Below, piece after piece: positions 8,776 to 17,335 of a stretch of DNA of 64,000 bases (the stretch's first letter is position 1; each line of letters opens with the position of its first letter). The translations under genes and the position numbers were made by a program. This DNA is from Vicinamibacteria bacterium (GTDB lineage Bacteria; Acidobacteriota; Vicinamibacteria; Vicinamibacterales; UBA2999). The notes beneath the pieces were generated by a model, which worked only from the letters and a program-made list of their open reading frames with translations, was not told the DNA's origin and ran no database searches. Location: assembly GCA_025938035.1 (NCBI GenBank), contig JAICQE010000002.1, positions 5,565-69,564 on the forward strand, in the 5' to 3' direction.

Positions 8776-11472
8776 CTACACGGCCTCCTCGGCGACGCTG
8801 ACGGCGTCGGGCGTCCGTTTCACCTTCAGCACGATGAACTCGGCGGGTGATGCGACGGCGAGGCCGATCGTCGCGACGACCTCGCCGCGGGCCACCGCCT
8901 CCGGCGGGTTGTTCTCGTCGTCGCACTGGACGAAAAACGCGTTGTCCGAGGCCGCCGTCGCGCCGCCGGCCACCAGGGTTTCGAGCAGGCTCTGCAGCGC
9001 CGCCTGGATCCGCCGCCGCAGCGCCGGCCCATTCGGTTCGAAGGCCACCCACAGCAGCCGCCGCAGGAGCGCTTTCTTCAGCGCAATCACCACGCGCCGC
9101 ACGCTGACGAAGCGGGCGGCGGGATCCGTGCTCAGCGTCCGGGCGCCCCACAACTCGAGCGCCGGCAGCTCGAACTTGCGTATGGCGTTCACCCCGGCGG
9201 GGTTCAGCGCGTCCTGGTGATCAGCCTCGAGTGGCTGCTCGACGTCGACGACGTCCTTCAGCGTGAAATTCGCGGGGGCGCGGACGACGCCGCCGCTGCG
9301 ATCCGCGCGAGCGACGATACCGGCGACGAAGCCGGACGGCGGCACCACGCGGCGCGTCGCGCTGCTGACCGCCGTCACCCATGGGTAGTAGAGCGCTCCG
9401 TAGCCTCCCGTCCCGGGGTCGGCGATCTGCCTCGGAAGCTGTATCGCCTGCTCGATGGTCGTGCCGCGTCGCAGATCGAGCAGCGCCATGCGATCGCCCA
9501 GACGCGCAGCGTGTTGCAGCACCTGCCGGATGGGAACGAGGTAGAGACCGTGTGGACCCGCCGGTCCGGCCGGCGCCGGAAGCAGGGCCTGCGCGACCAG
9601 TTCGGGCAGCGCGACGAGGTCGATCTCGTCGAGCAGCTCCAATGTCGCCAGCCCGCAGCGGCCGTCAACACTGGCGGGCGCGAACAGCTGTCCGTTCAGC
9701 TCATAACCGGTGTACCAGCGGAAATCGATCGTGCCCGGGTCGCGGCCGGCGGCGAGCGTCACCTCGCCAACAGGCGGCTGCACCAGCACGCTCGGACCGT
9801 TGCCGCAAAGCAGCGTCGAGTCAGCGGCCAGCCGTGGACGGAAGTAGCGTGCGCTGGCCGGATTGCCGCTCAGATTGAAGTGAATTTCCTTTGGCTCCCG
9901 CGAGCGTATCGCCGTCGGCGGCACCACTGTGACAAGCGAGCCGAGCGGGTAGTTCTGACTGAGGCCGGCGGTATTGAGCGTGATGACGTTCGATCCCGCG
10001 GTCACGCTGACAATCGGGTAGGCCTCGGCCGTAGTGCCGGTCAACGTCGCGACGGTGAGCGTGCCGCCGGTAATTTCCGCGGCATTGTCCACGACAACGC
10101 TGGTGGCGCCCGCACTCGCGGCGACGGCGAGCGTTGTCGTGACTGTCGGCGGCGCATCACGGTAGACGCGCAGCGTAAACCGATCGACCACGCTCACGGT
10201 CGAGCCGAGCGGGTAGGGATTGGCCAGGCCGCCGGTGAAGCTGACACCGTTGTCGGGCCCGATCCCGGTGACCGTGCGCGTCTCCGTATTACCGCCACCG
10301 GTGACCACGATGGCATCGCCGATGACGAGGCCGCTGATGCTTTCCAGTACCAGCCCCGTCGCACCAACGGCGCTGGCCAGCCCGGTGCGCGTGGCGAACG
10401 GGTCGGCTTTCACGCGGATGCCGTTGCCCTTGTGCCCGAAGGAATCGCGATTCGCTGCGGTGGCACGGGCGACGACGCGGATCGAGGGTGCCGCGGCGGC
10501 GTCTTTGAATGCGCCTTCGCTGAATCGGAACCCATCGCCGCCGCCGGTCAGCACGTTGGGGTCTGGCAGCGGCGGTGCCGGAGGGATCCGCTCAACGGGA
10601 CGGAACCTCGAGACCGTTCCCGAAAAAAGGTGCGTCGCGCGGATCAGGATCGAATGGCCCCGCGCCTGACGTTCGATGTACGACAACGATTCGTCCGGCG
10701 CGTTGATGGTGGTGCCGAAATAGCGCGGATGCGTCGGCGCCATCGACAGGTTGTCGAACACTTCCGCGCGCCCGTCGAAGCGCGCCACGACTTTGAAACC
10801 GCGGCCGAGCACGACGGTGCCGCGCGGCACGTCCCGGGCGAGCGGCGCTGTCAGCGTGACCACGCCGGCCACCGTGACCGAGAGCACGGTCGCGATCTGC
10901 CCGCCGGAGGGATCCCCGGGCAGCGCCAGCCGGATGCTCATGTTCGCCGCGAGATCGAACGGCTCGTTGACGGTGATCGTCGTTGCCGTCACCGCCGCGT
11001 CGGCGGCGACGGTGGTCAGCGGCATGTGCAGCTGGGACCCCAGCCGGATTTCGAAATGGATGCGGTTGCCCCAGCTGCCCTGGTTGATCGCCGACAGGAG
11101 CATCGTCTGCGCACCGTTGGCGTCGAGAATCGGCAGCGCGGAGGAATCGGCCGCCTTCAGGAAGTCTTCGCGAGGGCAGGTGCCGGTCGGCAGCTCGCCG
11201 CGCGGAAGGGTGGGATCCCCGACACGCACGACGATGCAGCGGCTACCCTGATTCTTGAAGAATCCGAAGACCTCGTGCGGCAGCACGCCGTAGTCGATGA
11301 ACCCCCCGAAGACGAGCTCGAACTCGTCCCAGGTGCGGATCGGCTGCGGGACGTGGAGCGGTCCCCGCCCGGCGATGCCGACGAAGCCGGTCACCGCCGT
11401 TTGCAGCGACACGGATTCCGAAGGCAGACCTTGCAGGTAAACGCCGGGTGCACCGCGAACTAGCTGGCCCAT
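8776..11472 (-). CDS. Large contractile sheath protein, third copy, with internal repeat insertions
   Basis: This 898-residue protein has the phage tail-sheath ends: GAPGVYLQGLPSESVSL with TGFVGIAGRGPLHVPQPI at the N-terminus, and FEPNGPALRRRIQAALQSLL with FFVQCDDENNPPEAVARGEV at the C-terminus. The middle is much longer than in a minimal sheath. Three related 65-70-residue segments lie at about 155-224, 366-430 and 450-518 (compare GATGLVLESISGLVIGDAIV with GATSVVVDNAAEITGGTLTV, both ending in YPLGS-V-V). These would face outward on the assembled sheath. Afp-like systems carry up to three sheath types; this is the largest here. Confidence 0.95.
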   Translation of the reverse strand: MGQLVRGAPGVYLQGLPSESVSLQTAVTGFVGIAGRGPLHVPQPIRTWDEFELVFGGFIDYGVLPHEVFGFFKNQGSRCIVVRVGDPTLPRGELPTGTCPREDFLKAADSSALPILDANGAQTMLLSAINQGSWGNRIHFEIRLGSQLHMPLTTVAADAAVTATTITVNEPFDLAANMSIRLALPGDPSGGQIATVLSVTVAGVVTLTAPLARDVPRGTVVLGRGFKVVARFDGRAEVFDNLSMAPTHPRYFGTTINAPDESLSYIERQARGHSILIRATHLFSGTVSRFRPVERIPPAPPLPDPNVLTGGGDGFRFSEGAFKDAAAAPSIRVVARATAANRDSFGHKGNGIRVKADPFATRTGLASAVGATGLVLESISGLVIGDAIVVTGGGNTETRTVTGIGPDNGVSFTGGLANPYPLGSTVSVVDRFTLRVYRDAPPTVTTTLAVAASAGATSVVVDNAAEITGGTLTVATLTGTTAEAYPIVSVTAGSNVITLNTAGLSQNYPLGSLVTVVPPTAIRSREPKEIHFNLSGNPASARYFRPRLAADSTLLCGNGPSVLVQPPVGEVTLAAGRDPGTIDFRWYTGYELNGQLFAPASVDGRCGLATLELLDEIDLVALPELVAQALLPAPAGPAGPHGLYLVPIRQVLQHAARLGDRMALLDLRRGTTIEQAIQLPRQIADPGTGGYGALYYPWVTAVSSATRRVVPPSGFVAGIVARADRSGGVVRAPANFTLKDVVDVEQPLEADHQDALNPAGVNAIRKFELPALELWGARTLSTDPAARFVSVRRVVIALKKALLRRLLWVAFEPNGPALRRRIQAALQSLLETLVAGGATAASDNAFFVQCDDENNPPEAVARGEVVATIGLAVASPAEFIVLKVKRTPDAVSVAEEAV

Positions 11473-11499
11473 GTCTCGTGGCAGATCCTTCCCGACTCA

Positions 11500-11712
11500 C
11501 TACTCTTCGCCTGTCGCCGCGCGATTCAGGCGGCTGATCTGATCCGTCCAGTGACGCCGTTCCGGATGCGGCATCGCATAGATCTCCTCGCGCGACCAAT
11601 GAAAGTGATACGCGACGAAGGCTACCTCCTGGAGGAGCTGCTCCACGGGGTAGCCTAGGATTCCCCCACGGCCTCCAGTTCCCAGTCGAACGCCTCGTCG
11701 CAATGCGGGCAC
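11500..11712 (-). CDS. DUF6760-type small eCIS protein
   Basis: The conserved part is GILGYPVEQLLQEVAFVAYH followed by a FHW-REEI and ERR-W pattern, which I recognise as the short DUF6760 family found in contractile-injection loci. The given start is a GTG at 11712, inside the preceding gene; it has no clear ribosome site. The conserved GGILGYP begins almost exactly where the upstream gene ends, in the -1 frame relative to it. The true product may therefore be a frameshift fusion (about 174 residues) rather than a free 50-70-residue protein. The function is probably tail assembly, by analogy with phage chaperone pairs. Confidence 0.75.
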   Translation of the reverse strand: MPALRRGVRLGTGGRGGILGYPVEQLLQEVAFVAYHFHWSREEIYAMPHPERRHWTDQISRLNRAATGEE

Positions 11713-12023
11713 ACCACCGCGTGACGGCTCGACCCGGTGCCGTTGATGCGGTTGTAGAACCCCTGCAGGTACGAGAGGTCGGCGGCGAACAGCTTCTCGA
11801 TCACCCCCGGATTGACCTCCCGCAGATCGCCGAGTCTGGTGACGACCCGCGAGAGCAGGATGACGAGCAGGTACGCTTCGTTTCTGCGCACGCGCGGATC
11901 CTCGAGCGGGAGGATCTCGTCGCGCGCGTTCGCCAGGCGCATGACCCCGTGGCGATGCAGCGTGCCCTCGCCGTCGACGTAGCCGCGCGGCAGCGTGAAC
12001 TCGAACTCGGTTTGCAGGTTCAT
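11655..12023 (-). CDS. eCIS tail-assembly-chaperone-like protein, 122 aa
   Basis: The protein begins MNLQTEFEFTLPRGYVDGEG and contains an ordered middle (LPLEDPRVRRNEAYLLVILL, then LFAADLSYLQGFYNRINGTG). It ends with a Cys pair (VVCPHCDEAFDW) that may bind zinc. It starts with a 4-base overlap of the tube gene, and proteins of this kind sit right after the tube gene in many eCIS loci. Its last 58 bases overlap the DUF6760 frame, and a run of five G lies three codons before the stop. This arrangement resembles the phage lambda G/GT chaperone pair. The role is inferred from position and architecture. Confidence 0.8.
   Translation of the reverse strand: MNLQTEFEFTLPRGYVDGEGTLHRHGVMRLANARDEILPLEDPRVRRNEAYLLVILLSRVVTRLGDLREVNPGVIEKLFAADLSYLQGFYNRINGTGSSRHAVVCPHCDEAFDWELEAVGES
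11663..11667 (-). other. Candidate -1 frameshift site (G5 run)
   Basis: Reading in the upstream frame, codons are GTG GGG GAA TCC TAG. The run of five G lets tRNA-Gly on GGG re-pair with GGG after slipping back one base. Translation would then continue GGA ATC CTA GGC TAC, directly into the conserved GILGY of the DUF6760 frame. This is not a perfect X-XXY-YYZ heptamer, because the A-site codon would mismatch at one position. Seen: the G5 run, the overlap and the -1 phase. Inferred: slippage. Confidence 0.35.
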
Positions 12024-12466
12024 CCGATCGTCACCCCCTCATGGCAGATTTCGAGCTGCTCGATGGCGATTTCATTCGCCGCCGCCTTGAAGTCGGGGCC
12101 GGTCCACTTGGACGGCCACGCGTTCTTGAGGTTGTAGCGCACCTGCTCGGCGCGCTTTTCGTCGAGCAGCAGAATCGAGATGTTGCGCCGCGGCTCGCGT
12201 GGCGCGTCGTCCGACGGCTCGGTCACCATCCGCCGCCATTCGAACATCTGCGTGCCGACGGCGACACCGCGTTTGAGGGTGACGTTGCCGAATTTCGCCA
12301 GGCCCGTGAGCTTGCGGACCGTGCTGTCGTCGGCGCCCTCGCGATACTCGACGATGTTCGTCTCCGAGTTGAGGCCGGTGCATTCGCTGAACCCGGCCTG
12401 GATCAACCCGGCGCTCTCGACCAGGAAGTTGTAGCTTGCAAAGGGATCCGTTGCGCGATGTGCCAT
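12020..12466 (-). CDS. Tube protein, first copy (Afp1-like)
   Basis: The 148-residue protein has the gp19/Hcp-like tube hallmarks of eCIS: QAGFSECTGLNSETNIVEYR, FGNVTLKRGVAVG, and C-terminal PSKWTGPDFKAAANEIAIEQ. It is about the usual length (140-155). It follows the second sheath gene after a 16-base gap and overlaps the next gene by 4 bases. Being directly after two sheaths, it is the likely main tube subunit, with the copy at 8288 as the hub-proximal adaptor; that division is inferred. Confidence 0.95.
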   Translation of the reverse strand: MAHRATDPFASYNFLVESAGLIQAGFSECTGLNSETNIVEYREGADDSTVRKLTGLAKFGNVTLKRGVAVGTQMFEWRRMVTEPSDDAPREPRRNISILLLDEKRAEQVRYNLKNAWPSKWTGPDFKAAANEIAIEQLEICHEGVTIG

Positions 12467-12482
12467 GAATACGGCTCCTTGT

Positions 12483-14045
12483 TCAGGCGGTGCTCGACGC
12501 GCCGCCCTCGGACTGCATGATGCGGAAGATGACGAACTCGGCCGGCTTCGATGGCGCGACGCCGATCTCGGTGATGACGCGCCCGAGCTTGATCGAGTCG
12601 AGCGGATTCGTTTCGTCGTCGCACTTCACGTAAAAGGCCTCGTCGGCCGTCGCGCCGACGAGGGCCCCGGCCAGCCACTGCAGGCGCAGGAAGGCGGAGA
12701 CGTTGCGCTCGATGCTCTTCCACAGCGTCCGGTCGTTCGGTTCGAAGACGACCCAGCCGGTGGAATTGAGGATCGACTCGCGCAGGAAGATGAACAGCCG
12801 CCGCACGTTGAGATAGCGCCACTCGGGATCGCTGCTCACCGTGCGCGCCCCCCAGATGACCACCCCGGCGCCGGGCACCGAGCGAATTACGTTGATCCCC
12901 TTGGGGTTGAGCTTTTCCTGGTCGGGCGTGGCGAAGGTGAACTGCAGGCCGAGGGCCGTGGAGATCCGCCCGTCGAGCAGACCGGCCGGCGCCTTGTGGA
13001 CGCCGCGCGTGGCGTCGGTCGCCGCATACCGTCCCATCACCGCTCCCGACGGCGGGATGGTGATCCGGCCGCCGCTGCGCGGGTCGAGCACCTCGATCCA
13101 CGGTGTGTAGAGCGCGCCGTACTTCGACGAGATCGCGTTGCCGCCGGCGAACGCGCCGTCGGCGTGCTTGTAGTCGAGCACCTGGTCGGCCAGGGTGATC
13201 GACGCCTGCGAATCGGCCACGTAGAAAACGTTCTGGCGCACCTCGCAGTAGGCGAGTCCGCGCACGTGGACGGACCGGTCTATGGCGTCGGGGACCGCGA
13301 GGATATTGATGGCGTCGATGTTGTTGAACGCGTTGATGCCGTTGCCGATCAGCGCTGTGCCGACGTAATCGTCGGCCGTCAGGCTGCTCAGGCCGTTCGT
13401 TCCACCCGTGAGCGGGTCGTTGGTGCCGGTCGTCGGCGCCGGCCGGCGGTTGGGCATCGTCGACACCAGGGCCGTGGACAGGTTCGTGACGCGGATGCGC
13501 TCGGAGGCGCCGTTGACGCGTTCGACGACGTGCGACGGCGCGTTCGGGTCCGCCGACACCACCGCGGGATCCATAACCAGGTGCTGGTAGTCCTCGACGA
13601 GGACGCCGTCTTCGAACACCTCGAGACGGAACTCGGTGGCAATCGGATGTGTGACCCGGACGGCGAGTGCATTACCCCATTCACCCTGCGACGTGGCGTC
13701 CACACGCAGCGAGGGGTCCAGCGGATTGCCGATCGTCTGGTAGGAACGGTTGGCCGTCGTCGCGGTCGGCGATCCGGCCGAGTAGTGGGTCGTCCGCACG
13801 ACATAACACGTGCTGCCGCCTTCGTCGAAGAAGGCCTTGACCGCGAACGCCAGAAAGCCGTTGTTGAAGAAGCCGCCGAACCGGCGCACGAATTCGCCGA
13901 AGTTGTTGATCGGCGTGGCGACGCCGATCGGCCCCTTGACGGCGTGGCCGACGAAGCCGGCCGTTGATGTGCCGACCGCCTCGATCGGCTTCGCCCCCGA
14001 GGACAGCTCCTCGACGTAGACCGCGGGTGAAAGGTATTCAGCCAT
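12483..14045 (-). CDS. Contractile sheath protein, second copy
   Basis: This 520-residue protein has a complete sheath architecture: N-terminal YLSPAVYVEELSSGAKPIEA and TSTAGFVGHAVKGPIG, and the C-terminal domain PKGINVIRSVPGAGVVIWGA, then FEPNDRTLWKSIERNVSAFL and PAEFVIFRI. The sheath contracts to push the tube. It is the most compact of the three copies, close to the size of Afp2-like proteins, so it is the best candidate for the main sheath. It is 20 bases downstream of the 673-residue sheath gene. Confidence 0.96.
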   Translation of the reverse strand: MAEYLSPAVYVEELSSGAKPIEAVGTSTAGFVGHAVKGPIGVATPINNFGEFVRRFGGFFNNGFLAFAVKAFFDEGGSTCYVVRTTHYSAGSPTATTANRSYQTIGNPLDPSLRVDATSQGEWGNALAVRVTHPIATEFRLEVFEDGVLVEDYQHLVMDPAVVSADPNAPSHVVERVNGASERIRVTNLSTALVSTMPNRRPAPTTGTNDPLTGGTNGLSSLTADDYVGTALIGNGINAFNNIDAINILAVPDAIDRSVHVRGLAYCEVRQNVFYVADSQASITLADQVLDYKHADGAFAGGNAISSKYGALYTPWIEVLDPRSGGRITIPPSGAVMGRYAATDATRGVHKAPAGLLDGRISTALGLQFTFATPDQEKLNPKGINVIRSVPGAGVVIWGARTVSSDPEWRYLNVRRLFIFLRESILNSTGWVVFEPNDRTLWKSIERNVSAFLRLQWLAGALVGATADEAFYVKCDDETNPLDSIKLGRVITEIGVAPSKPAEFVIFRIMQSEGGASSTA

Positions 14046-14065
14046 TCAATGTCCTCGTGCTGGCG

Positions 14066-16087
14066 TCAGCTCGGCGCCGGACCAACCTTCTGTCTGATGC
14101 GGAAAATCACGAACTCGGCGGGGCGCGACGGGGCGGCGCCGATCACGGTGACCACCTGCCCGGCCTCGACCACCTCGGGCGGGTTGGTGGCGGCATTGCA
14201 GTGGACGAAGAACGCCTCACGCTCGCTGGCGCCGACCAACTTGCCCTCGAGCCATTGAATCCGGAGGAACGCGGATATGTTGCGCTCGATGCTCTTCCAC
14301 AACGTCGCGTCGTTCGGCTCGAAGGTGACCCACTGCGTGCCGTTCTCGATCGATTTCTCGAGAAAGTTGAACAGGCGGCGGACGCTCACCTGCAGCCACT
14401 CCGGATCCGGCGAGATGGTCCGCGATCCCCACACGTGGAATCCCTCGCGCAGCGCCAGGATGGCGTTGATCTGATCCGGATACAGCACGTCGTACTGCGC
14501 CTTGGTCAGACGCGTCTCGATGCCGGTGGCGACGATGACCTTGCCCGTGTCGAGTCCGGCCGGAGCCTTATGCACCCCGCGGCGCAGATCGGTGAAGCTG
14601 TAGACGCCGGCGACGGCACCCGACGGCGGCACGCGCAGCGGCAGACCGGTGAACGGATCGATGATTTCGATCCACGGGTGATAGAGCGCGGCGTACTTCG
14701 ACGCCAGCTTCGCCCGGTAGATCTGAATGGTGTCGGTGGTAGTGCGCGGCCGCTCGAGGATCAGGAACAGATCGCCGCGCAGCTCGCAATAGGCGATGGC
14801 TGCCTTGGTGACCGCCTCCGACGCATTGGGAATGGCCAGAATCGCCGCGTCCCGGACCGGCGTGAGCGCGTGGAGGCCGGTCTTGAGCAGCACGCTGCCG
14901 ATGAAGTCGGGATCGGCGAGACCGGTCAGGCCATCGTTGCCGCCGGCCAGCGGCTTCGACGAGGCATCCATGAAGATGCCGTCATTGGTGCCGCTCTGAT
15001 CGGTCGCGACGACGAGTTGCGACGCGCCGCGGTTTGGGTTCAGCCGTATATTGACGTGATCGGCCAGGTTGGTGTTGACGAGCGACAGGTTCTCGTGCGT
15101 CTCGAGGACCGTCGGCGGCGTCGTCGTGTTGTCGCGCACCAGCAGCGTGAACTCGCGCGAGTACACACGGCTGCGCGCCTCCAAAAAGCCTGGTAGCGTC
15201 AGACTGGCGAAGTGGACGATCGTCGCGCCGGGCGCGGCGCTGACGCGATCGACGACGATGCGCGCCTCAGCGATGGCAAACGTCAGCGTGTCGCCGCGGC
15301 CGAGGGGCGACCCGTCCAGCTTCGTCGCCGGGTTGACGGCAATACCCACCGGGAGGACGCCGGCCGTGACGGCGATGGTTCCGGCCTGCGAGGTCCGTCC
15401 GAGGTAGCCCAGCGCTGGACCGAACGCCGGGATGTTCGTGTTGATGTTCCCGGCGAAGTTGGCGCCAAGACTGGTGACGAGCGGCGTGCTGAAGGTCACG
15501 ACGCCGGCGGCAACCGAATCCACCGTCGCGCTCACCTCTTCGACCACCCAGAGCAGGTCGCCGGCCCGCACTTCCTGCGTCTCGTTCAGCGCAATCTGCG
15601 TCGCGGCGGCGGCGGGGATATCGGCGTTCAGGCGCACCGAGAAGCGGCTCGAGGGACGGATCTCCGCCGTCAGGCCCTGACCCCAGACGCCCGGGCTGAT
15701 CGCGCTGACCCGCAATGCCGCGGCGACTGCGACACCGGCCGCATCGACGCCAGCGAACGTGTCGGTGGACGGTGTCGCCTGCAGTGTGGTGGCGTCGTTG
15801 GGGTTGTTGTAGTGCGCGACGCGCACGACGTAGCAACGGCTGCCGCCCTGCTCGAAGAAATGGCGCACCGCATAGGCGAGGTAGTGCGCGTCTGTCGGCG
15901 TGACGCGGTACGGCGTGCCGAACACCTTCTCGAACTCGGCGACGCTGGTCACCAGCGTGGCGCGGTTGACGGGCCCTTTTCGGGCGGCGCCGATGAAAGC
16001 GGCCGTCGACGTCGCGACCGGCGCGATCGGCCGGCTGCCGGACGAGATCTCCTCGATGACGACGCCTGGAGCGAGATAGGTCGGCAC
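14066..16087 (-). CDS. Contractile sheath protein, first copy
   Basis: The protein has 673 residues from a GTG at 16087 (VPTYLAPGVVIEEISSGSRP). An AGGAGA ribosome site 8 bases before the GTG fixes this start; further upstream codons only read through the previous gene. N-terminal TSTAAFIGAARKGPV and C-terminal FEPNDATLWKSIERNISAFL and PAEFVIFRIRQK mark it as a sheath closely related to the 520-residue copy. It carries an extra insert near 157-210 (ATQIALNETQEVRAGDLLWV) that resembles the repeated inserts of the 898-residue sheath. It may be a specialised segment of the sheath, or a minor form. Confidence 0.95.
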   Translation of the reverse strand: MPTYLAPGVVIEEISSGSRPIAPVATSTAAFIGAARKGPVNRATLVTSVAEFEKVFGTPYRVTPTDAHYLAYAVRHFFEQGGSRCYVVRVAHYNNPNDATTLQATPSTDTFAGVDAAGVAVAAALRVSAISPGVWGQGLTAEIRPSSRFSVRLNADIPAAAATQIALNETQEVRAGDLLWVVEEVSATVDSVAAGVVTFSTPLVTSLGANFAGNINTNIPAFGPALGYLGRTSQAGTIAVTAGVLPVGIAVNPATKLDGSPLGRGDTLTFAIAEARIVVDRVSAAPGATIVHFASLTLPGFLEARSRVYSREFTLLVRDNTTTPPTVLETHENLSLVNTNLADHVNIRLNPNRGASQLVVATDQSGTNDGIFMDASSKPLAGGNDGLTGLADPDFIGSVLLKTGLHALTPVRDAAILAIPNASEAVTKAAIAYCELRGDLFLILERPRTTTDTIQIYRAKLASKYAALYHPWIEIIDPFTGLPLRVPPSGAVAGVYSFTDLRRGVHKAPAGLDTGKVIVATGIETRLTKAQYDVLYPDQINAILALREGFHVWGSRTISPDPEWLQVSVRRLFNFLEKSIENGTQWVTFEPNDATLWKSIERNISAFLRIQWLEGKLVGASEREAFFVHCNAATNPPEVVEAGQVVTVIGAAPSRPAEFVIFRIRQKVGPAPS

Positions 16088-16088
16088 G

Positions 16089-16400
16089 TTACTTCTCTCC
16101 TGCGGTGGACCGTGATGGACGTTCGCCCTCAGGCGCCGCCGCCTCCGCCTCCGTCCGCGGGGCGCGTGCGGGTGCATCGGCGATCTGGACCGCGCCGGCG
16201 GCAATCAGGTGCGCCAGCTCGGGCGACACGAGCAGGCTGCGATCGAGCTCCTTCGATTCGAGCGGCCCTAACCGCGTGCTGCCGCCGCAGTAGTGGAACG
16301 ACACCGGCTGTGTCCGGAACAGATTGGTGACGATCACGCGGGCAGCGACCTCCTCGCGTTTGGTCTCGCTCTCTTCACGTGATCGCGCTGCTTTCGCCAT
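16089..16400 (-). CDS. Small eCIS operon protein, 103 aa
   Basis: The protein has a charged N-terminus, then VIVTNLFRTQPVSFHYCGGS and a region LGPLESKELDRSLLVSPELA, with a disordered Glu/Pro/Arg tail. Its stop lies directly before the sheath start, giving tight coupling. No domain was recognised. Small proteins of this kind occur next to sheath genes in other eCIS clusters, but its role is not known to me. Confidence 0.7.
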   Translation of the reverse strand: MAKAARSREESETKREEVAARVIVTNLFRTQPVSFHYCGGSTRLGPLESKELDRSLLVSPELAHLIAAGAVQIADAPARAPRTEAEAAAPEGERPSRSTAGEK

Positions 16401-16432
16401 GACGCACCTCGAAACACGTCCGACCGCCCAGC

Positions 16433-17335
16433 CTAGACGTGGGTCAGTAACACCTTCTGGAAGTTTCGTGTTTTCACCGTGATTGCGATCGTCGGGGTCA
16501 CCGTGACGTACTGCGCCCTCACGACGCTGACGGTGACACTCGTAATGACCTTCTCACCGGGGAACACCAGCACCGCGTCGCCGCGTTCGTCCGAGTTCGT
16601 CACACGGCTCCCGTCGTCGAGGATCAGGAGCGATGTGCCCGCCAGCGAAAAACGCTGCAGCGTGAGGCTGCCGACGGCGACGGCGGTAGGCGGCGCGCCG
16701 TTGACCTGCGTGACCGTCACGACCGCGCCCTCGAGCGGTGGTTCGGCGGGATCGTTCTCCGCAATCCGCAGTGCGACGACGGTGACGTCCGCGGGATGTG
16801 TCGCCGTCGGCGCGCGGCGCAAACGCAGATTCGGTCCGCGCCGTACCCGCAGGATCTGCCCGGCGCCCAGTCCTCCCGACGCGGTCAGCGTCGCCGTGCT
16901 GACGTTGCGGCCTTCGAGCGGCTCCGCGAGGGCGGCGACGAACCCTGCCTCGCCGAACACCTGCGCATCTTTGGGCACCGTCGGAATAAACGGAATCGCT
17001 TCGAACTTGATGACGTCCCCGGCGGCGGGCGGCGCGACGAGGTTGAGATAGAGCTCGTCCTCGCCGTCGTACGCGATTTGAACTGGCGTCAGAGTGGGCA
17101 GTGCTTTGGCAACCGCCCGTCTCGAATAGCCAGGCGCGCCGAGCTGGAAGTGATAGTCGGTGGCCGACGGCTCGAGATCGACGAACGCGAAGTGGCCGTC
17201 GTCCTTGTACTGCGGCGCCTGCGGATCCTCGTCGACCGACACATGGATCTCCCCGCCAGGGATTGGACGCCGTGTGAAGTCGTCGGCGAGGCGGCCGAAG
17301 AACGACAGACGGCTGATGTGCTGTTCGGCGGTCAC
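16433..17335 (-). CDS. Beta-rich eCIS operon protein, 300 aa
   Basis: The protein begins MTAEQHISRLSFFGRLADDF. Its first 90 residues resemble a carboxypeptidase-regulatory or Ig-like beta domain (RRPIPGGEIHVSVDED, GHFAFVDLEPSATDYHFQLG, PGYSRR). The rest alternates short strands with Val/Thr-rich segments. There is no signal peptide or membrane segment, so it is probably cytoplasmic and part of the particle or its assembly. Its ATG overlaps the previous stop by 4 bases. The function is unknown; a surface decoration or fibre-related role is possible. Confidence 0.75.
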   Translation of the reverse strand: MTAEQHISRLSFFGRLADDFTRRPIPGGEIHVSVDEDPQAPQYKDDGHFAFVDLEPSATDYHFQLGAPGYSRRAVAKALPTLTPVQIAYDGEDELYLNLVAPPAAGDVIKFEAIPFIPTVPKDAQVFGEAGFVAALAEPLEGRNVSTATLTASGGLGAGQILRVRRGPNLRLRRAPTATHPADVTVVALRIAENDPAEPPLEGAVVTVTQVNGAPPTAVAVGSLTLQRFSLAGTSLLILDDGSRVTNSDERGDAVLVFPGEKVITSVTVSVVRAQYVTVTPTIAITVKTRNFQKVLLTHV

